Source of the DNA: an uncultured Cellvibrio sp.
GTDB taxonomy: Bacteria > Pseudomonadota > Gammaproteobacteria > Pseudomonadales > Cellvibrionaceae
Assembly: GCA_946482345.1 (NCBI GenBank)
Contig: CAMLRJ010000006.1
Span: 1 to 24,414, forward strand
DNA: 24,414 nt
Direction of reading: 5' to 3'
The notes beneath the pieces are model-generated. The model was not told the DNA's origin. It made no database searches and was given only the letters and a program-made list of their open reading frames with translations. Position numbers and translations under genes: made by a program. Below, piece by piece: positions 8,679-16,893 of this stretch (position 1 is the first letter of the stretch; every line of letters starts with the position of its first letter).

Positions 8679-8695
8679 TTTTGCAATTAACCCTT
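8670..8695 (+). terminator. hairpin terminator overlapping the fbp stop
   Basis: Perfect 11-bp stem AAGGGTTAATT / AATTAACCCTT with a TTGC loop, followed by the T-rich TGTATTGTTT. It lies between convergent genes and may also serve the - strand lipoprotein gene ending at 8708, although that side has no clear T run. Confidence 0.7.
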
Positions 8696-8707
8696 GTATT
8701 GTTTGAA

Positions 8708-10267
8708 TTATAAATCTGCTTCAAATTGAATGATTTGCCCTGCCACTAAACGATCACTTTCTATGGTTAACACCGGGTTGGCGCCACCGGCATTAATGTC
8801 TACTGACAGTGATTGGTTGGGTAATAATCCTTTCAATGATTGTGTCGATCTCACGCCATTAATTGAAACGTAGGTATCATAATAAATGGGTGCAATACCA
8901 CGATTTTCCACAGTCACCTTTGAAAGTGATTGGGATGTTTTAAAAGCGGTTATGTAAAACTTATAACCATTAGCCATACCTGCCTGCTTGATGCGCTCAT
9001 AGCTTTGGTAGGATGGCTGATCATTGCCTATCATGTAAGTGATATTAAAATCGCGACTCAATTTCTCATAAGTTCTGCCGTAGATTCCTGCAACATTCAG
9101 CACATTTTTTTGATCGTAATCTGAGTAATAACTCAGTTCACCACCATGAGGTGAGCGTTGGTAACGTGTGGAATGATTAAATATTTTCCACATATCGGCG
9201 TTGTAATCGGCGTGTTCCTTGTGCATGAAAGAATCGTCAAACATACCAAAACCTAAGGATAATAATTCAGTGTCATTGGCAATCGGCGTGTTACTGCTAT
9301 CACCTGCATCAATCGAAATGCTCCACTGCAGTTGAGTGAAGGTTTTACTCATATGTAACAAAAATGTTTTTTGATAGGTTTTGGATGGAAAGTTTTTTCC
9401 GAGAATCACTTTTGGATCATAAATGTGATATTCACCCCATAAGCCGAAACCCACTTGCAAAAATGCAATGCGTGGATCGCGGTCATAAATACGTGCGAAT
9501 TCCGTGTAAAAATCCAGATGGGCTTGTTGTAATTCGGCATGTGACCAATCCGGGAATCCGGTCATTTGGCCTTCGCTTAATTCATGCGTTTCACGGTAAT
9601 CAGAATAATTTTTTATATAATTTGGCACAGCAGTTTCTTGTCCGGGATAAACATAATACCAACGCAATATAGCTTGCTTGCCACGCTTGCGAATGTCTTC
9701 CAATAAATTTTCCAGTGGGCGCCAGTTATAGGAATTCTTTCCGATTACGATATCACTCGGGCGAACATAGGCGTATTCCAACTGAATATATTGATCATCC
9801 GTTTTTAACGCTGTGTTGTTGTGTGAGTCAGCCCACAACACAATGCCTGTCATGGGTTGTACTTTGGTAATTTGACTTTTTAACGACACATCGCGCAATA
9901 CATCACTGGTTGAGCTCACTGCATTTTGCGAGCTGCTGCTGGAGTTGGATGAATGGGAGCTGCTGACAGATGAAACTGAGCTGGATGAAATAACAAAGCT
10001 TGAGCTGCTTTTACTGCTTGAACGACTACTGGAACTTTTTGATGAGCTTCTTACTTGGCTGGAGATTGAACTGGATGAAGATGATCGGGATCTTGAGCGC
10101 CGTGCTTCTTCTGAGTCACTTACCGATTGGCTTGCTGTTATTGAACTGAATACAACTGCATTGCCGGACGATGTTTGATTGGTTGAACTGCCGCCACCGC
10201 CGCAAGCACCAAGTAAAAAGATACTGATAAGGATTAAACACTGATTGAGAAAATATCCGCGATTCAT
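8708..10267 (-). CDS. lipoprotein with polyserine linker and DUF4832-like barrel domain
   Basis: 519 residues. A lipoprotein signal with lipobox LLGAC (Cys22) is followed by a Gly-rich tether and a long Ser/Arg/Lys-rich low-complexity linker (about residues 55-118), the type that joins modules in Cellvibrio and Saccharophagus hydrolases. The rest (about 125-519) resembles DUF4832-containing proteins: LEYAYVRPSD, LRWYYVYPGQE, a barrel-like FLQVGFGLWGEYHIYD, then a C-terminal beta-sandwich with RGIAPIYYDTYVSING. The GLWGEYH segment recalls the acid/base strand of glycosidase barrels, but I cannot name catalytic residues or a substrate. It is likely anchored in the outer membrane, with the linker projecting the domain outward. 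It is convergent with fbp and separate from the ABC operon upstream on the same strand. Function is inferred at fold level only. Confidence 0.75.
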   Translation of the reverse strand: MNRGYFLNQCLILISIFLLGACGGGGSSTNQTSSGNAVVFSSITASQSVSDSEEARRSRSRSSSSSSISSQVRSSSKSSSSRSSSKSSSSFVISSSSVSSVSSSHSSNSSSSSQNAVSSTSDVLRDVSLKSQITKVQPMTGIVLWADSHNNTALKTDDQYIQLEYAYVRPSDIVIGKNSYNWRPLENLLEDIRKRGKQAILRWYYVYPGQETAVPNYIKNYSDYRETHELSEGQMTGFPDWSHAELQQAHLDFYTEFARIYDRDPRIAFLQVGFGLWGEYHIYDPKVILGKNFPSKTYQKTFLLHMSKTFTQLQWSISIDAGDSSNTPIANDTELLSLGFGMFDDSFMHKEHADYNADMWKIFNHSTRYQRSPHGGELSYYSDYDQKNVLNVAGIYGRTYEKLSRDFNITYMIGNDQPSYQSYERIKQAGMANGYKFYITAFKTSQSLSKVTVENRGIAPIYYDTYVSINGVRSTQSLKGLLPNQSLSVDINAGGANPVLTIESDRLVAGQIIQFEADL

Positions 10268-10392
10268 AAAACTATAACCAATTGTTTGCTGTTATAAAAA
10301 CTTCTGTCAAAAGTCATTTTTGCAAAATTGGTCGATAGAATTTATGAACAAATCGACATCAAAACATTTTTATCTGCTTATTTTTTGATATC

Positions 10393-10408
10393 TGTGATAG
10401 ATAACACA
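10393..10408. promoter_or_regulatory. CRP-like site candidate upstream of the lipoprotein gene
   Basis: TGTGATAGATAACACA fits TGTGA-N6-TCACA with one mismatch, inside an imperfect AT-rich palindrome. It lies about 126 bp before the - strand start at 10267 and just past the sensor kinase stop, so it could instead be part of that operon's 3' end. Confidence 0.3.
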
Positions 10409-10422
10409 TATACCAGTGTTCA

Positions 10423-11775
10423 TTACTGCGGTTGATAAATAATCGGTAATTCAATGCGTGCGCAACATCCTTTCACTTCTTCACGATTGAAAATTTGCAG
10501 GTTCCCCTGATGTAATTCGATAATTTGTCGGCTTAATGCCAAACCAATACCGGAACCTTGTGCTTTGGTGGTGTAGAAGGGAATAAATAAATTCTGGTTG
10601 CGTCTTATGCCACAGCCAGAATCCAAAATATCAATACGCAATATATTTCCGTACTGGTTTTCAATGTTGTTGACCTTGATGCTAATGGCTGCAGTAGGGG
10701 CTCCTGCTTCCGGATGTTGCATAGCTTCAATTGCATTTTTCAGTAAATTAATTAATACCTGTTTGATTTGCGCGGCATCAACGGCACACACCAAATCACT
10801 ATCGCCTTCAATCAGAATTGTGTGTGAAGTAAAGAGTGGCAAGACAGGCTTGATCAATGCAGAGATTGCAATATTTTCACGATTGGGATTTTGAATATGC
10901 GTCAGGTTTCGGTATTGGGCGATGAATGCCGTGAGTGACTGCGCCCTGTCTGCGATGATGTGTGCACTGTTGGTAATATCTTCTCGCGCATCTTGTTCCA
11001 GATCGGTGTGTTTGACTATATCGATCAATGAATGGCTCAGTGACGCAATCGGCGCGAGTGAATTATTAATTTCATGGCTGATTACCCTCACCAAACCTTC
11101 CCAGGATTTTAATTCTTCCTGCCGTAATAAGTGATTCATATCCGTAATCAGAATTAACGTTTGATCGCTGCCAAATTCACGAAATTTATCCAGTTGTATA
11201 TAAAGTTTTTTGATCTGCTCGCCTGTGTCCAGGTTAATCAATTCTTTTGCCGGTGCTTTATCAGGTAAAGTTAAATTTAATTGTCCTAGATTATTGACCA
11301 GTTTGGGTTGCCGGATATTCAACATAATAATTGCAGCGTTATTCATGACGATAATATTGCCTTCTTCATCAGCAGTAATAACGCCTATATCAATTTGGGT
11401 GATAATTTTTTCCAACAGCGCACGCTTTTCGGCATTGGCCAATTTATGACTGGAAAGTTCATTGGAGAGAGTGTTGATACTGTCCACCAAACCGCTTAAT
11501 CCGGAAGAGGTTAATTCCTGCCTCGCCTTTAACGAAAAATCACCTTGTAACATACCTTCAACAACAGACGTCAAACTGCGTAAACGATAAGTGAGTTCGT
11601 TGCGTGTAATGTAAATCGCATAGCCTGTGACAGAAAACTGCAACAGAAAAAACAGCGTAATAAAATAAGGCGAAAAATCCTGTCTGATGCATAACCAGAG
11701 AGTAAAAAGAGTGATAGGAAAACTGGCGATCAGTATTGCGCGGGTTTGAATAAATTCAAGAGGACGTTTTTTCAT
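10423..11775 (-). CDS. sensor histidine kinase (NtrB-like, PAS domain)
   Basis: 450-residue membrane sensor kinase. Two transmembrane helices (about 12-31 and 37-56) flank only a few residues, so it has almost no periplasmic sensor and probably reads a membrane or cytoplasmic cue. A HAMP-like segment (about 60-110) and a PAS domain (about 118-215) follow. The H box VISHEINNSLAPI has the phospho-acceptor His234. The ATP-binding domain has N box LLKNAIEAM (Asn347), G1 DILDSGCGI and G2 GSGIGLALS. Its ATG overlaps the stop of the NtrC-type regulator by 4 bp (ATGA), so the two are translationally coupled partners. It is the last gene of the export operon, which suggests that the system monitors transporter load or an envelope signal. 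Confidence 0.93.
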   Translation of the reverse strand: MKKRPLEFIQTRAILIASFPITLFTLWLCIRQDFSPYFITLFFLLQFSVTGYAIYITRNELTYRLRSLTSVVEGMLQGDFSLKARQELTSSGLSGLVDSINTLSNELSSHKLANAEKRALLEKIITQIDIGVITADEEGNIIVMNNAAIIMLNIRQPKLVNNLGQLNLTLPDKAPAKELINLDTGEQIKKLYIQLDKFREFGSDQTLILITDMNHLLRQEELKSWEGLVRVISHEINNSLAPIASLSHSLIDIVKHTDLEQDAREDITNSAHIIADRAQSLTAFIAQYRNLTHIQNPNRENIAISALIKPVLPLFTSHTILIEGDSDLVCAVDAAQIKQVLINLLKNAIEAMQHPEAGAPTAAISIKVNNIENQYGNILRIDILDSGCGIRRNQNLFIPFYTTKAQGSGIGLALSRQIIELHQGNLQIFNREEVKGCCARIELPIIYQPQ

Positions 11776-13163
11776 CGAATCTGTAATTTTTCCAGCCGTC
11801 GATAAAAAGCGCTGCGACTTAACCCCAATGAACTGGCTGCTTTTGACATATTCCCGGACTGTTGCAGTATTCTCGATTCAATAATATTTTTTTCAATTTC
11901 ATCCAGTGTGCTGTTGTTGTAGATATCATAAAGCGATGCATTATCAGGATTGTGTTGATCATGCAGCACATCTTGCAGCATTAAAGTGTCCACATCGATT
12001 TTTCCATCTTCACTCAATATTAAACTGCGTTCAATTACATGTTGTAATTCACGAATATTGCCGGGCCAATCATAATGATTCAGTAAATGACGCGCTTTGT
12101 CCGTTAATTCCGGTTGGGGACGTCTGTGTCTGGCGCATGCGTTTTCCAGAAATTGATTGCAGAGTTCGTTGATATCTTCCCTGCGTTCACGCAAGGCAGG
12201 CACGCGAATTTCAACAGTGTTTAATCGATAAAGCAAATCCTGTCGAAAACTGCCATCAGCCACCATCGCTTGAATATTGGCATTGCTGGCTGAAATTAAT
12301 CGCACATCGGCATTAATAGTAGTTGATGAACCCAGTCGTTCAAATTGTCGCTCTTCCAAAACACGCAATAATTTTGCTTGTTGGCTGAGCGGGATGTTAC
12401 CAATTTCATCCAAAAATAATGTGCCTTTATTGGCCAGTTCAAAACGCCCGACGCGAGTTTCTTTGGCATCGGTGAACGCACCTTTGACATGGCCAAACAT
12501 TTCACTTTCAAATAATGTCTCGGCAATGGCACCCATATTGATGGCCACCATGCGTTGATCTTTTCTGTGCGACATTTGATGAATGTAATGTGCCAGCATA
12601 CTTTTGCCGGTGCCGTTTTCACCGGACAAATAAATATTTAAATCGCTGTTGGCAACACGATGAATAGTATCCAATGTGGCTTTCATTGCCGGTGAATCAC
12701 TGATGATGTGACGCGTGGTTTTTGCAGAAATTTGTTCCTGAAGTAATTTGTTTTCAGTCATTAATTCTGCCTGAAAACGTTTTTGCTCCATGATGCTCGC
12801 CTGGGTTCTGACAATATTCAACAGGCGTTCGTTGTCCCAGGGTTTTTCAATAAAATCACTGGCGCCTTGCTGCAATGATTTCACCGCAAGTTCAATAGAT
12901 CCCCAGCCACTCATGACCACCAGTGGAATATCCTCGTTAATCATTTTGCATTGGCTAATCAAATCCAGACCTTCACAACCGGATGTGGTGTCTTGTGAAA
13001 AATTCATATCCATCAGCACCAGATCCATAGCGGTTTGTTTCAGTGCTGATAATGCTGCTTGCGGACTTTTTACCAATACCGTTTGATGCTGATCGCGTTT
13101 CAGCAACAATTTGAGCGCTGCTAAAATTGCATCGTCATCATCAACAATTAATATGTTTGCCAT
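11772..13163 (-). CDS. NtrC-family sigma-54-dependent response regulator
   Basis: 463 residues with all three NtrC modules. The receiver domain (1-120) has an acidic pocket VDDDD and phospho-acceptor Asp52 in LVLMDMNF. The AAA+ domain (about 152-390) has Walker A GENGTGKS (181-188), the sigma-54 contact loop GAFTDA (228-233) and Walker B TLFLDE (248-253). A Fis-type helix-turn-helix occupies the C terminus (about 420-463; MSKAASSLGLSRSAFYRRLEKL). The intact GAFTDA means it should activate sigma-54 promoters after phosphorylation by the neighbouring kinase. A -24/-12-like element and an upstream palindrome precede the first gene of the same operon, suggesting autoregulation. It starts 23 bp after the permease stop. 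Confidence 0.95.
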   Translation of the reverse strand: MANILIVDDDDAILAALKLLLKRDQHQTVLVKSPQAALSALKQTAMDLVLMDMNFSQDTTSGCEGLDLISQCKMINEDIPLVVMSGWGSIELAVKSLQQGASDFIEKPWDNERLLNIVRTQASIMEQKRFQAELMTENKLLQEQISAKTTRHIISDSPAMKATLDTIHRVANSDLNIYLSGENGTGKSMLAHYIHQMSHRKDQRMVAINMGAIAETLFESEMFGHVKGAFTDAKETRVGRFELANKGTLFLDEIGNIPLSQQAKLLRVLEERQFERLGSSTTINADVRLISASNANIQAMVADGSFRQDLLYRLNTVEIRVPALRERREDINELCNQFLENACARHRRPQPELTDKARHLLNHYDWPGNIRELQHVIERSLILSEDGKIDVDTLMLQDVLHDQHNPDNASLYDIYNNSTLDEIEKNIIESRILQQSGNMSKAASSLGLSRSAFYRRLEKLQIR

Positions 13164-13186
13164 TTTACAATCCGATTCAATTCAAT

Positions 13187-15601
13187 TTACTCGTATCTTA
13201 ATGCCACCGCAGGTTCCATGCGTAGCACGCGCTGCAGTGGTATTAATGTCGCCAGAAATACCGCTGTCGCAACAATTGAAGGTACCAGAATATAGGCTAG
13301 CAGATAGAGTTGGTTTTCGGCACCAATAGACTTGATAAAACCCTGGCTCATAAAATACGCAAGTGGTATGCCGACGATAAAACCGGTGATTAACTGCAAG
13401 CTGCTTTGTCGCGTAAACAATAATAATATTCGGGTATCGGGTGAGCCCAGCGCGCGTCGAATGCCCAATTCCTGCGTGCGTTGTTCAACATGATTGGCCA
13501 TCACGCCGTAAATTCCCGTCACTGCCATCACCAATGCGCAAATCGCAAACAATGCAAATATGCGTTCAACAAATTCCAGTAGCATCCGGTTGCTTTCCGC
13601 TTGTGCTGTTAATGCGGCGAAGCGATACATAGGCAAGTTGGGATCTATTTTGTGTAACACTTTTGCCAGCGCTTCCTGATAACTGTTGGGGTCAGATCGG
13701 GTTTTTAATACAATCGCCATGGCATCGCGCGGCATTTGTCTGAATGGAACATATAAGGTTGGTGATTGCTCCGAACCAAACACACTGCCTTGTAATAATT
13801 GCGGTACGACGCCCACCACTGTCATCCAGGTGTCAGGTGTTGATTGCGTGTTGACACGACGAATTCGTTTGCCAATTGCAGATTCACCCGGCCACAATTT
13901 TTCAGCGAACACATCGGAAATAACCACCACTTTGGGTGAGCTTTCATTATCGCGATGATCAAGCAATCGACCTTCAATCAAAGGAATGGAAAGCGTGTCA
14001 AACGTATTCGGATAAACCTGTACCAGATGTGCCTTGGGAAAAACAAAATCCGGAAATTCCTGTCCTTCCGGTTGGAAACTGGTTGCGGGTAAAAATTCTG
14101 TCGGCACGTGCGACATGAGTGTTGCTTTTTCTACACCGGGAATGTTGCTTGCATCCACCCATACGCGATCATAGTAAGCCGTTTGTGCAGGCCCTTCCGG
14201 GTAAACATTGGCGGGGGGATTCACTCGTGCAGTCAAAAAATTATCAATGTTAATACCATAACCTTCGGTGACGGCTTGATGAATTAAAATAAAAATAATG
14301 CCTGCGATAATCATCAATGTACAAGACAAACCGATTTCGATGACCACCAGTGTTTTGCTGATCCAACTTGCCGTTTTTCCCATGGCAGTTTTAGCGGCAT
14401 CTTTTAATACGGCGTTAAAATTTCCGCCGGATGCTCTCCATGCAGGGATAAAGCCGGTTGCCAATGTCGTTAACAGAATGATCACAATCGCATTGATGAT
14501 GTCTTCATATTTAAGTGACATCACTGCAAAAAATGGAATGCCATCCGTGCTGCGATTCAAAAAAAATTGAGTGGTCAGATCCAATCCCCAGCCGGCAAAT
14601 AAAATGGCAAGCAAACCGCCGATGCCGCAAATAAATAAACTTTCCCACAGCATTTGTATAATTAAACGCGCACGGGGAGCACCCAGCGCTACTCGTATGG
14701 CGATTTCTTTTGAGCGAATGTTGGCTCTTGCAAGTAATAAATTGCCAACGTTAATACAGCTGAGCACCAGTACAAATAATCCTGCACTCAACATCAGGAA
14801 GAGAATAGTGATCATGCCGCGCAGTACTTCACGTTTATAAAGATCAGCGCGAACACTGACATTTTGTTGTGGGTTGATACGTAAATCAGGGCTATTGGCA
14901 AAAATATTTTTTAACTCAAGCTCTGCTTCGGCGGCAGAAACGCCGGGTTTTAATTTTGCCAAAAGGCGTATCAGCGGTGAATCTTTCAGTAAAAAATGAC
15001 TGGCTTCTTTGCGAAGTGGTAGCCAGATCTGGTTATTAAACGGAAAAACATAATCACGGGGCATCACCCCGACGACTTCAACCTGTTGACGGTTGATTTG
15101 TACTATCTTGCCGATGATCGTTTCATCGCCGCCGAAATAGTTTTGCCAAATGTCATAACCTATTATTGCTACCTGGGGGTTGCCTGTGATTTGGTCATTA
15201 TCATTGAGTGTGCGCCCCAACAGAGGTGCAACAGCTGTGTATTCAAAAAAACCTGATCCTGCAAAAATTCCCTGGTAACGAATGGATTTCACACCATCGG
15301 ATAACACTGCCGTTTCTGAACTAAAAGCCACGACTGATTCAAGACTTTGGCTTTCGTCTTTTATTTTTTGATAATCGTGCAAAATACTTTGTTGAACGCG
15401 GTTATCGACTGTGCGGTTAATAAACATCAGGCGGTCGCCGTCTTTAAAATCCAGCGGACGAAACACCATGGTATTGACGATGGACAACATAAAAATCGAA
15501 ACACCAAGGCCTACTGTCATTACTGCAATTGTCAGTGCGGTAAACGCGGGTGTTTTTAATAAAATACGTAAACTGTATTTAATATCGAGTAACAGGTTCA
15601 T
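13187..15601 (-). CDS. MacB/FtsX-type ABC transporter permease (duplicated, ADOP-like)
   Basis: 804 residues, about twice a simple MacB permease core. It contains two copies of the MacB periplasmic core plus FtsX unit, the architecture of the ADOP-type permeases. The N terminus, DIKYSLRILLKTPAFTALT, with its first membrane helix is characteristic. Helix groups follow at about 280-395, at about 425-450, and as three helices near the C terminus. Both FtsX signatures are visible: NVGNLLLARANIRSKEIAIR with ALGAPRARL, and GVMANHVEQRTQELGIRRAL. Such permeases work by mechanotransmission, extruding substrates from the periplasm and not across the inner membrane. Unlike orphan ADOPs, it is encoded with an ATPase (4-bp overlap, ATGA) and an adaptor. 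The substrate is unknown. Confidence 0.92.
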   Translation of the reverse strand: MNLLLDIKYSLRILLKTPAFTALTIAVMTVGLGVSIFMLSIVNTMVFRPLDFKDGDRLMFINRTVDNRVQQSILHDYQKIKDESQSLESVVAFSSETAVLSDGVKSIRYQGIFAGSGFFEYTAVAPLLGRTLNDNDQITGNPQVAIIGYDIWQNYFGGDETIIGKIVQINRQQVEVVGVMPRDYVFPFNNQIWLPLRKEASHFLLKDSPLIRLLAKLKPGVSAAEAELELKNIFANSPDLRINPQQNVSVRADLYKREVLRGMITILFLMLSAGLFVLVLSCINVGNLLLARANIRSKEIAIRVALGAPRARLIIQMLWESLFICGIGGLLAILFAGWGLDLTTQFFLNRSTDGIPFFAVMSLKYEDIINAIVIILLTTLATGFIPAWRASGGNFNAVLKDAAKTAMGKTASWISKTLVVIEIGLSCTLMIIAGIIFILIHQAVTEGYGINIDNFLTARVNPPANVYPEGPAQTAYYDRVWVDASNIPGVEKATLMSHVPTEFLPATSFQPEGQEFPDFVFPKAHLVQVYPNTFDTLSIPLIEGRLLDHRDNESSPKVVVISDVFAEKLWPGESAIGKRIRRVNTQSTPDTWMTVVGVVPQLLQGSVFGSEQSPTLYVPFRQMPRDAMAIVLKTRSDPNSYQEALAKVLHKIDPNLPMYRFAALTAQAESNRMLLEFVERIFALFAICALVMAVTGIYGVMANHVEQRTQELGIRRALGSPDTRILLLFTRQSSLQLITGFIVGIPLAYFMSQGFIKSIGAENQLYLLAYILVPSIVATAVFLATLIPLQRVLRMEPAVALRYE

Positions 15602-16359
15602 GCTACACCTGCTTGCAATTTTTCGGCATCAATCGATGAAGAATCTACATAATGTTTGTGTGTAGGCTTGTCGCTGGCAATATCACTGACGATTTGTCCA
15701 TCCATCATTTGTACAATTCTTTGCGCGCGATTAGCCGAGCGTGGGTCGTGGGTCACAATACAAATAGTGGCGCCGTTGGCATGCAGGTTATCCAGTAATG
15801 TCATCACATCCGCTGCATTTTTTGAATCGAGATTACCCGTGGGCTCATCCGCTAATAACAAAACAGGTTTACCCGCAATCGCCCGCGCAATCGCAACACG
15901 TTGTTGTTGGCCGCCGGATAATTGCGAAGGATAATGATTAACACGATGATGCATGCCCACTTCTTCCAACGCAGTTTGCACCATGGATTGACGCTGTTGT
16001 TTGCTGAGATCATTGCGATAAGTCAGCGGCAGTTCAACATTTTCCCTGACGGTCATATCACTGATCAAATTGAATGATTGAAAAATAAAACCAATTTCTT
16101 TGTTGCGAATTTGACTGCGTTGTTTGTTATTCAATTCGCTGACCAACAAACCGGACAAATGATATTTGCCAGATGATGAGCTATCCAGTAATCCCATCAC
16201 CGACAGCAATGTAGATTTGCCACAACCCGAAGGCCCGGTAATCGAAACATATTCGCCCTGTGTAATAGTTAAATTAATATTACCCAGTGCATGGGTTTCC
16301 ATATCATCTGAAATAAATATTTTTTTGATGGAATCCATTTTAATCAGTTGCTTGGCCAT
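15598..16359 (-). CDS. ABC transporter ATP-binding protein (MacB/LolD type)
   Basis: 253-residue ATPase of the LolD/MacB class. Walker A is GPSGCGKST (42-50), followed by the Q loop in GFIFQSFNLI, the signature LSGGQQQRVAIARA and Walker B LLLADEPTGNLDS, then the H loop IVTHDPR. It energises the permease encoded immediately downstream, whose start overlaps its stop by 4 bp. A short C-terminal extension of about 25 residues follows the core fold. It is separated from the DUF6326 gene upstream by 102 bp that contain a half repeat element, the only sizeable break in this operon. Confidence 0.96.
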   Translation of the reverse strand: MAKQLIKMDSIKKIFISDDMETHALGNINLTITQGEYVSITGPSGCGKSTLLSVMGLLDSSSSGKYHLSGLLVSELNNKQRSQIRNKEIGFIFQSFNLISDMTVRENVELPLTYRNDLSKQQRQSMVQTALEEVGMHHRVNHYPSQLSGGQQQRVAIARAIAGKPVLLLADEPTGNLDSKNAADVMTLLDNLHANGATICIVTHDPRSANRAQRIVQMMDGQIVSDIASDKPTHKHYVDSSSIDAEKLQAGVA

Positions 16360-16404
16360 TATGACATCCTCGGTTTGTAATCAATTTTTGTTTGGTTTCA
16401 CTCC

Positions 16405-16433
16405 GTCATCCCTGCGAAGGCAGGGATCCAGCT
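16405..16433. repeat. half copy of the GTCATCCCTGCG repeat
   Basis: 29 nt matching positions 3952-3980 at 27 of 29, beginning GTCATCCCTGCGAAGGCAGG. The opposing arm is absent. It sits in the 102 bp gap between the ATPase and DUF6326 genes. Confidence 0.75.
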
Positions 16434-16461
16434 GTGAAAAATAAATTAGTTCTGTGTGGCG

Positions 16462-16878
16462 TCACACTGAAGACTGGCTAACTCTTTTGGGTTTCCAGCT
16501 AATTGCTATAAAAAGAATCAGTATGGCAACACCAATTTCGATCACACTAAAAAATATAAAGTGAAGTGTTCCACCCATGGATAAAGCAAAAACCTGACCA
16601 GCCCCTGTTATTAAAGCAGCAATAATATTGGCATATTTATTTGGTTTGAACACAAGATAGCTTGATAACACAATCATTATCATAGGTACCTCTACAATAA
16701 ATGCAAAATACAACAGAAATTCCTGAGTGATCTTCATACTGTCGGAACCGCCATTCAACAACATTTGCAACATAGGCGCATAATGCAGTGTAAATACATC
16801 ACAAAAAATATAATTCACTGTCAGAAATATCCAGAGTAAAGATAAAAGCTTTTTTGTATCACCGTTCCATTCAAACAT
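16462..16878 (-). CDS. DUF6326-like four-helix membrane protein
   Basis: 138-residue integral membrane protein with about four helices (roughly 10-30, 50-73, 80-100 and 105-128). The opening LLSLLWIFLTVNYIFCDVF and the middle LSSYLVFKPNKYANIIAALI match what I recall of DUF6326 proteins (family recognised from memory; no molecular role known). The start is the ATG at 16878. It follows the adaptor stop by 15 bp on the same strand and so is probably co-transcribed with the export operon. An extra small membrane protein is not a standard part of MacB-type systems, so it may be an accessory subunit or an inserted gene. Confidence 0.7.
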   Translation of the reverse strand: MFEWNGDTKKLLSLLWIFLTVNYIFCDVFTLHYAPMLQMLLNGGSDSMKITQEFLLYFAFIVEVPMIMIVLSSYLVFKPNKYANIIAALITGAGQVFALSMGGTLHFIFFSVIEIGVAILILFIAISWKPKRVSQSSV

Positions 16879-16893
16879 GTTTTTTCTCCAGCG

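Noticed and set aside
9945..10178. Acidic, Leu/Glu-rich + strand frame
   Set aside because: It is the complement of the polyserine linker codons of the lipoprotein gene, so its odd composition is an artefact.
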